Source of the DNA: Chloroflexota bacterium
GTDB taxonomy: Bacteria; Chloroflexota; Anaerolineae; B4-G1
Length of the DNA: 10,974 nt
Assembly (NCBI GenBank): GCA_024232355.1
Contig: JAAEPW010000553.1
Coordinates: 1-10,974 of the forward strand
Reading direction: 5' to 3'
Part shown: in pieces, positions 6,927-10,974 of the stretch
Layout: every line of letters starts with the position of its first letter
Numbering within the stretch: position 1 is the first letter of the stretch
Notes under the pieces: model-generated
Databases searched by the model: none
Told to the model about the DNA's origin: nothing
Seen by the model: the letters and a program-made list of their open reading frames with translations, nothing else
Translations under genes and position numbers: made by a program

Positions 6927-7889
6927 ATGCTCAAAACCCGCATCACCGAACTGTTCGGCATCGAGTACCCTATCGTTGGAGGATGCATGATGCATCTCTC
7001 CGGCCCCGAATTCGTGGCCGCGATCTCTAACGGCGGTGGGATGGGGATGATGGCCTCGGCCATGTCCGACTCCCAGGAAAAATTCCGCCAGGCCGTCCGC
7101 CAGACCAAGGCACTGACCGACAAACCGTTTGCTGTCAACCTGAGCCTCTTTCCGACGCTGCGCCCCATTGACAACAACCTCTACGTGGACGTTATCTTGG
7201 AAGAGGGTGTGCAGGTGGTTGAGACCAGCGGTCGCCGCCCGCCAGAGGATATGTTGGAACGGCTAAAGGGTGGGGGGGTAAAAATGATGCACAAGTGCGT
7301 CAGTCCGCGGCACGCTCTCAGCGCGCAAAAGGCGAGCGTGGACGCTGTGACGGTCTTTGGCACCGAGGGCGGCGGTCACATCGGCGAACTGGGTCTCTCA
7401 ACGATGGCTTTGGTTCCCCGTACCGCCGATATGCTGTCCATACCGGTCTTGGCGGCAGGCGGCGTCACCGACGGGCGGGGACTGTTGGCGGCACTGGCCC
7501 TGGGGGCGGAGGGGGTCACCATTGGCACGCGCCTGCTGCTCACGGAAGAGTGCCCCATCCACGATAATCTCAAGCAGGCGTTGATCGCCGCTACCGAGCT
7601 GGACACCCTGCCGATCCTCGGTTCTCTACACAACACGCTGCGCGCCTGGAAGAACCCTGCTGCCATCAAGGTGGCCGAGTTGGAGGCCGACCAGGCCAAC
7701 ATGTGGGAGATTCTGTCCATTGTGGCCGGTACGGAAACCAAGCGCATGTACGAAGGAGGGGACGTGGACGCCGGCGTGATCGCGTGCAGCCAGTCCATCG
7801 GCACCGTGCACGAGATCAAGCCGATGTCGGATGTTCTTGAGGAGATAGTGCGAGAGGCCATAGAGATCGCCAGTAGAGTGGCAGTTTAA
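6927..7889 (+). CDS. FMN-dependent enzyme of the FabK enoyl-ACP reductase II / nitronate monooxygenase family
   Basis: The 320-residue protein has a TIM-barrel pattern of the nitronate monooxygenase/FabK superfamily. The N terminus, MLKTRITELFGIEYPIVGG, is close to FabK as I remember it. Next come NGGGMGMMASAMS, KPFAVNLSLF, the central FGTEGGGHIGELG with candidate catalytic His151, and the FMN-phosphate loops IPVLAAGGVTDGRG and GAEGVTIGTRLL. Length fits the family (310-340). FabK reduces enoyl-ACP in fatty-acid synthesis; nitronate monooxygenases oxidise alkyl nitronates such as propionate 3-nitronate. Neighbouring acyl-CoA genes favour an enoyl-thioester reductase-type role, but the motifs shared by both groups do not settle it. 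It ends the first gene run; hairpins follow. Confidence 0.82.
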   Translation: MLKTRITELFGIEYPIVGGCMMHLSGPEFVAAISNGGGMGMMASAMSDSQEKFRQAVRQTKALTDKPFAVNLSLFPTLRPIDNNLYVDVILEEGVQVVETSGRRPPEDMLERLKGGGVKMMHKCVSPRHALSAQKASVDAVTVFGTEGGGHIGELGLSTMALVPRTADMLSIPVLAAGGVTDGRGLLAALALGAEGVTIGTRLLLTEECPIHDNLKQALIAATELDTLPILGSLHNTLRAWKNPAAIKVAELEADQANMWEILSIVAGTETKRMYEGGDVDAGVIACSQSIGTVHEIKPMSDVLEEIVREAIEIASRVAV

Positions 7890-7929
7890 CTATCTTGACT
7901 ATGGCACATTTTTGTTTTGACCAGGGCCG

Positions 7930-7949
7930 CCGGGCGCTGAACTGCCCGG
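7930..7949. other. GC-rich hairpin in the spacer after the FMN-enzyme gene
   Basis: CCGGGC (7930-7935) and GCCCGG (7944-7949) pair perfectly across an 8-base loop. No T-run follows directly. It is the first of several hairpins in the 172-base gap and may belong to a termination region. Confidence 0.45.
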
Positions 7950-7962
7950 TTAAGAGCATAAC

Positions 7963-8004
7963 CCTCCTTCGGAGGCTGTAGGTGAGCCCGCGGAGCGGGG
8001 TTTT
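7963..8004 (+). terminator. Tandem hairpins with TTTT tail, probable intrinsic terminator
   Basis: A CCTCC-TTC-GGAGG hairpin (7963-7975) is followed by CCCGC-GGA-GCGGG (7987-7999), one G, then TTTT (8001-8004) and a second T-rich bit. The second stem is only 5 bp but fully GC and close to the T-tract, so it could terminate transcription of the upstream operon. The T-tract is short, which limits confidence. Confidence 0.5.
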
Positions 8005-8012
8005 GCTTTGAG

Positions 8013-8049
8013 CACGACTGTTTAGCGTCGTGTAGTGCGTTGGACTACA
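8013..8049 (+). promoter_or_regulatory. Two overlapping, mutually exclusive hairpins in the crotonase leader
   Basis: CACGAC (8013-8018) pairs with GTCGTG (8027-8032); TGTAGT (8031-8036) pairs with ACTACA (8044-8049). The arms share bases 8031-8032, so both stems cannot be complete at once. The second stem ends one base before the core of the SD (AAGGAG, 8050-8055). This could influence translation start, but short stems like these can arise by chance. Confidence 0.3.
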
Positions 8050-8061
8050 AAGGAGCAACCA

Positions 8062-8853
8062 ATGAGTTCGGAACTTGTCCTGTTGGAAAAAACTGACCAT
8101 ATCGCAACCATCACGCTCAACCAGCCACAGACCCTCAATGCCCTCAGTCATGATATGGTCGTCCGGTTGCGAGAGATCGTGGAAGACGTAGCGAGTGACG
8201 ACGATGTGCGAGCTGTGATACTTACCGGAGCCGGGCGCGGGTTCTGCTCCGGCGCAAACTTGCTGGGTGGTTCTGGAGAGACGCTGGCCGCTGGGGGTAT
8301 GGGCGTGAGAGCCGTGGTCATGGCGATGAATAAACTGCTGGCCGAGATCGCCGAGATGGAAAAGCCGTGGCTGGCGGCGGTCAACGGCCTGGCCGTGGGC
8401 GGTGGGTGCAGCTTGGCTCTGGCATGTGACCTGGTGTTGATCGCCGAGTCGGCCTACCTGTGCCTGGGCTATGTCAACGTTGGCATGGTGCTCGATATGG
8501 GCAGCACTTTTATCGTGCCGCGCTTGGTGGGATTGCGCAAGGCCAAGGAGCTGGCCTTTTTTGGCGAGCGCGTCTATGGGCCGGAGGCGGTCGAGATCGG
8601 CTTGGCCAACCGGGCTGTGCCAGAGAACGAGTTGATGACCGCGACCCACGAGTGGGCCGCGCGCCTGGCCGCCGGGCCGTCGCTTTCTATCGGTGTGATC
8701 AAGTTGGGGATGTGGCGTTCGCTTCACACCACCTTTCGCGACGCGCTCCACTGGGAAGCCATGATGCTCGCCCTCATCGCCCAGACCGAGGACGCGGCTG
8801 AAGGGCTGATGGCGTTTTTCCAAAAGCGAGAACCAGAATTCAAAGGGAAATGA
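8062..8853 (+). CDS. Crotonase-superfamily enzyme, probably isomerase-type rather than hydratase
   Basis: The 263-residue protein has the enoyl-CoA hydratase/isomerase fold. The two oxyanion-hole segments are GRGFCSGANL (58-67) and AVNGLAVGGGCSLALACDL (Gly114-Gly115 region). The two glutamates used by classical enoyl-CoA hydratases appear to be missing: the first position (GGGCE in hydratases) is Ser117 and the second aligns with Tyr137. Asp145, in VGMVLDMGS, aligns with the Asp of PaaG-type isomerases (GLIPDSGG). This points to double-bond isomerisation of an acyl-CoA, perhaps 1,2-epoxyphenylacetyl-CoA isomerase-like or delta3-delta2 isomerase-like. The frame is open from GTG 8035, but AAGGAG at 8050-8055, 6 bases from ATG 8062, sets the start. 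It overlaps the next gene by ATGA. The alignment was made by eye from memory. Confidence 0.87.
   Translation: MSSELVLLEKTDHIATITLNQPQTLNALSHDMVVRLREIVEDVASDDDVRAVILTGAGRGFCSGANLLGGSGETLAAGGMGVRAVVMAMNKLLAEIAEMEKPWLAAVNGLAVGGGCSLALACDLVLIAESAYLCLGYVNVGMVLDMGSTFIVPRLVGLRKAKELAFFGERVYGPEAVEIGLANRAVPENELMTATHEWAARLAAGPSLSIGVIKLGMWRSLHTTFRDALHWEAMMLALIAQTEDAAEGLMAFFQKREPEFKGK
8842..8848 (+). promoter_or_regulatory. Shine-Dalgarno site favouring ATG 8856
   Basis: AAAGGGA inside the end of the crotonase gene is 7 bases before ATG 8856 but only 1 base before ATG 8850. It therefore supports the second ATG as the main start of the ComB-like gene. Confidence 0.55.
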
Positions 8854-8855
8854 GT

Positions 8856-9584
8856 ATGTCAACTCGACCATTGCGCGTTCTACGAAAGAGCCTGCTGACT
8901 GGCGCTCGTGAGGCCGAGGGCGTTGCCGTTATCATCGACGTGTACCGCGCCTTTACGTCCGCGGCCCTGATGATGTACTTGGGCGCAGAGCAAATCATCC
9001 TCCTAGCCGAGCCTGAGGCTGTCTTGAAACTCAAAGCAGAGAAAGACTGCTTGGCTGTGGGCGAGGTCGATGGCAAAAAGGTGACAGGGTTTGACCTAGG
9101 CAACTCGCCCTCCCAAGTCTTGGCAGCGGGGCGAGACTTTTTTGCCGGGCGCACGGTGGCCCAACGAACCTCTGCGGGGGTTACCGGTGCGGTGGCCGCT
9201 GCTCACCGCTCGGAACTGGTGATTCTGGGCAGCTATGTGACAGCCCGCGCCATCGCCCGGTACATCCAGGGATTGGGATCGCCGCTCGTGTCGTTGGTGG
9301 CTATGGGCGCTGGCGGCGAGGCAGTCAGGCCAGAAGACGAGGCATGTGCCGACTATATCGAACATACGCTCACCGGTTGCTCTTACGATCATATTGCTGC
9401 GTTACAACAGGTTGTTGAGCACAGCAGCACACAAAAGTTCCTTCGAGGCGACCAAGCGCACTTTCCTCAAACTGATCCCATTTACTGCTTGCAGCGGGAT
9501 GTATTTGACTTTGTCATTGTGGCCAAGCGAGAGGGTAGAGATCAAAGCGAACAATTGGTCGCCCGGCGGATAGACGTATTCTAG
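8856..9584 (+). CDS. ComB-family protein (2-phosphosulfolactate phosphatase-like)
   Basis: The 242-residue protein (244 if ATG 8850 is used) matches the ComB family, Mg2+-dependent phosphatases that in coenzyme M biosynthesis hydrolyse 2-phosphosulfolactate. Visible signatures are VIIDVYRAFTSA (Asp28, Arg31), GEVDGKKVTGFDLGNSP (GFDLGNSP at 78-85), QRTSAGVTGAV (103-113), LGSYVTARAIARYI, and the late MGAGGEAVRPEDEACADYI. The third motif departs from the TTNGT I expect in canonical ComB, losing the Asn. No other coenzyme M genes (comA, comC, comDE) are in view, so a different phosphoester substrate is plausible. The ATG 8850 alternative overlaps the crotonase stop as ATGA; translation is coupled either way. 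The stop codon lies within a strong inverted repeat. Confidence 0.8.
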   Translation: MSTRPLRVLRKSLLTGAREAEGVAVIIDVYRAFTSAALMMYLGAEQIILLAEPEAVLKLKAEKDCLAVGEVDGKKVTGFDLGNSPSQVLAAGRDFFAGRTVAQRTSAGVTGAVAAAHRSELVILGSYVTARAIARYIQGLGSPLVSLVAMGAGGEAVRPEDEACADYIEHTLTGCSYDHIAALQQVVEHSSTQKFLRGDQAHFPQTDPIYCLQRDVFDFVIVAKREGRDQSEQLVARRIDVF

Positions 9585-9616
9585 ACTTTGGAAGTCTTCT
9601 GGGACTTTCAAAGTCT
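9583..9616. repeat. Compound inverted repeat (14-bp stem, each arm itself palindromic)
   Basis: AGACTTTGGAAGTC (9583-9596) pairs with GACTTTCAAAGTCT (9603-9616) over a 6-base loop, with one G-U pair and no mismatch. Each half is also self-complementary: AGACTT-TGG-AAGTCT (9583-9597) and GACTTT-C-AAAGTC (9603-9615). It overlaps the ComB-like stop codon and ends 12 bases before the aminotransferase start. No T-run follows, so it looks more like a REP-type dispersed element or RNA-processing site than a terminator. Confidence 0.8.
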
Positions 9617-9628
9617 GTTGGGAAAAAC

Positions 9629-10774
9629 ATGAAAATCAAATCCTTTTACACCGAGCGCTTTTTTGCCATCCACGAGTTCACCGCGCCATACATCCTGTGT
9701 GCGTCCGATTGCGAATCGCTGACTGTGGACGAGTTGCTGCAATTGGCTGGGCCTGAGGTCTCTTGGGAAACCTTTGGCGAACTGCGGTTGGGATACACCG
9801 AAAGCCAAGGCTCACCACCACTCCGAGAGCAGATCGCCAACCTGTACGACAACATCCAAGCAGACCAGGTAATCGGACCGATTGTACCGGTGGAGGGTAT
9901 CTTTGTGACGATGCATGCCATCCTCGAACCGGATGACGAGGTAGTGGTACTGACGCCCTGCTACGACTCGTTGATCAACGTGGTCGAATACCTGGGCTGT
10001 CGTGTGACAGAATGGGCATTGACGGAGGCCGACGAGCCGCCGGATGGCCCTGGCGGCTGGCAGCTTGACCTCGATGCGCTGGAGCAACTTGTCACGCCGC
10101 GCACAAAGTTGGTCATTGTGAACTTTCCGCACAACCCCACCGGCTACCTGCCATCCCACGACGAATGGCGCGCCATCATCCAGATCGTCGAGCGGGCTGG
10201 CGCGTGGCTCTTTTCCGACGAGATGTACCGGGGTCTGGAGTACGACTCTGCTGCCCGCTTGCCCTCCGGCTGCGATCTGTACGAGCGCGCCATCACCCTC
10301 GCCGGATTGTCCAAGACCTATGGGCTGCCCGGCCTGCGCGTCGGCTGGCTGGCGTTGCAGGATGTATCGATGCGAGATCGTATCCTGGGTTGGAAAGACT
10401 ATACTACCATCTGCGCCAGTGCGCCCAGCGAAGCTCTGGCTCAAATCGCGCTCCAGATTGGTGACAAACTGGCCGAACGCAACCGGGGAATCGTACAAGA
10501 CAACTTGGCAGTAGTGGAACCGTTCTTTTCGCGCTGGCAGGACGTGTTTCGCTGGAATCGTCCCCGGGCTGGTTCGGTGGCCTTGGTCGGTCTACGGGGG
10601 CGTTCGGCGCGGGACTTGACCGAAAAGTTGGTCGCTGAGCAGGGCGTGTTGCTCCTGCCCAGCATCGGGATGGGCTTTGGCGACGGGCACGTCCGCTTTG
10701 GCTTTGGGCGGCTCAACTTTGCCGACAACCTGGAACAACTGGACCGTTATCTGGTGCGACAAAGCCACGAATGA
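9629..10774 (+). CDS. Class I/II PLP-dependent aminotransferase
   Basis: The 381-residue protein is a complete fold-type I aminotransferase. Seen motifs are RLGYTESQGSPPLREQIA (substrate-side segment), LTPCYDSL, NFPHNPTG with the PLP-contacting Asn169, SDEMYRGLEY with Asp197 and Tyr200, and LAGLSKTYGLPGLRVGW with Schiff-base Lys229. Near the C terminus, HVRFGFGR holds the likely carboxylate-binding Arg356. The N terminus (FAIHEFTAPYILCASDCESL) resembles a bacterial aminotransferase subgroup generally left without a specific name. It would transfer an amino group between an amino acid and a keto acid; the substrate cannot be read. ATG 9629 has only a weak SD (GGGA, 9620-9623). It follows the compound inverted repeat by 12 bases, so it may be co-transcribed with the ComB-like gene. 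Confidence 0.9.
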   Translation: MKIKSFYTERFFAIHEFTAPYILCASDCESLTVDELLQLAGPEVSWETFGELRLGYTESQGSPPLREQIANLYDNIQADQVIGPIVPVEGIFVTMHAILEPDDEVVVLTPCYDSLINVVEYLGCRVTEWALTEADEPPDGPGGWQLDLDALEQLVTPRTKLVIVNFPHNPTGYLPSHDEWRAIIQIVERAGAWLFSDEMYRGLEYDSAARLPSGCDLYERAITLAGLSKTYGLPGLRVGWLALQDVSMRDRILGWKDYTTICASAPSEALAQIALQIGDKLAERNRGIVQDNLAVVEPFFSRWQDVFRWNRPRAGSVALVGLRGRSARDLTEKLVAEQGVLLLPSIGMGFGDGHVRFGFGRLNFADNLEQLDRYLVRQSHE

Positions 10775-10783
10775 ATTCGTGGC
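10764..10783. other. 9-bp inverted repeat centred on the aminotransferase stop codon
   Basis: GCCACGAAT (10764-10772) and ATTCGTGGC (10775-10783) are perfect complements around GA, so the TGA stop (10772-10774) sits at the dyad centre. The two-base loop would open to about six bases in RNA. No T-run follows. Confidence 0.6.
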
Positions 10784-10794
10784 CCGATACGGAA

Positions 10795-10837
10795 AACACG
10801 TTAAAAATCGTGTTGATGCCCAATGCGATTTATCGCA
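10795..10837. other. Two further short inverted repeats in the 148-base gap
   Basis: AACACG (10795-10800) pairs with CGTGTT (10809-10814), and TGCGAT (10824-10829) pairs with ATCGCA (10832-10837). Nothing else recognisable was seen between 10775 and the next SD. No clear promoter could be assigned. Confidence 0.4.
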
Positions 10838-10922
10838 GTGCCGCAAAAGTCACTTGGAGAAAATAGACAGAAAAAGGATTTCATGGCAAGATGTGGGCCA
10901 AGACCCATCATAAGGAGATGCT

Positions 10923-10974
10923 ATGAAAACCCGAAAAGAATTGCACCCGCAAGTAAGAAAAGTGTACACATGTG
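10923..10974 (+). CDS. Start of an unidentified gene running off the window
   Basis: ATG 10923 follows AAGGAG (10912-10917) at 5 bases and opens a frame to the window end, encoding MKTRKELHPQVRKVYTC. Only 17 residues are visible, basic in character, and no family can be named. A competing frame from ATG 10883, with AAAGGA (10873-10878) just upstream, is also open to the end. The 10923 start is preferred for its stronger SD, but the choice cannot be settled here. Confidence 0.4.
   Translation, partial: MKTRKELHPQVRKVYTC

Noticed and set aside
7894..7925. TTGACT as a promoter -35 box upstream of the crotonase gene
   Set aside because: No acceptable -10 hexamer is found at 16-18 bases downstream.
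7816..8871. Antisense open frame of 351 codons across the spacer and crotonase
   Set aside because: The sense crotonase is clear, and this frame reads through the hairpin-rich spacer with no motifs.
10677..10913. 78-codon + frame extending past the aminotransferase end
   Set aside because: Most of it is a shadow of the aminotransferase, and the remainder has no motif or SD.
10891..10926. Eleven-codon frame (MWAKTHHKEML) ending in an ATGA overlap with ATG 10923, a possible leader peptide
   Set aside because: There is no well-spaced SD and it is too short to distinguish from chance.

Overview
The window reads as a piece of a moderately GC-rich bacterial chromosome with every recognisable gene on the + strand, tightly packed and with good Shine-Dalgarno (SD) sites. 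The lipoprotein with a Pro-Thr-Glu linker, the intergenic inverted repeats of dispersed-repeat type and the overall protein 'look' suggest Chloroflexota (Anaerolineae-like). This taxonomic call is inference; no rRNA or marker gene is present. No tRNA, rRNA, IS element, CRISPR array or phage gene was seen.

Layout. (1) 1-465: the tail of an upstream membrane-anchored protein, overlapped by a small unrecognised protein with a 7-residue tandem repeat near its N terminus; this stretch looks less GC-rich than the rest. (2) 483-1439: a secreted lipoprotein with a dienelactone-hydrolase-like alpha/beta-hydrolase domain. (3) 1507-3222: a long-chain acyl-CoA synthetase (FadD/LcfA type). (4) 3222-3279: a long inverted repeat starting in the fadD stop codon. 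(5) 3303-7889: a probable operon of a CrtI/retinol-saturase-like FAD oxidoreductase, a PaaE-like FAD/NAD(P)H/[2Fe-2S] reductase, an EamA-family transporter (ATGA overlap) and an FMN enzyme of the FabK/nitronate monooxygenase family. (6) 7890-8061: a 172-bp spacer with a series of short hairpins, one followed by TTTT. (7) 8062-10774: a second probable operon of a crotonase lacking both hydratase glutamates, a ComB-family (2-phosphosulfolactate phosphatase-like) protein coupled by an ATGA overlap, and a class I/II PLP aminotransferase. The last two are separated by a 34-bp compound inverted repeat. (8) 10775-10974: three inverted repeats and the probable start of another gene running off the end.

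Together the genes suggest acyl-CoA/lipid or aromatic-acid metabolism: CoA activation (FadD), flavin redox on a lipophilic substrate with a dedicated NAD(P)H-to-[2Fe-2S] electron donor, an FMN enoyl reductase-like enzyme and a crotonase acting as isomerase rather than hydratase. The role of the ComB-like and aminotransferase genes in that scheme is unclear. The most interesting points are the FAD-oxidoreductase/[2Fe-2S]-reductase pair, the crotonase active-site substitutions, the ComB homologue outside any visible coenzyme M context, and the elaborate intergenic inverted repeats. I found no clear defence, mobile or otherwise wholly new system.
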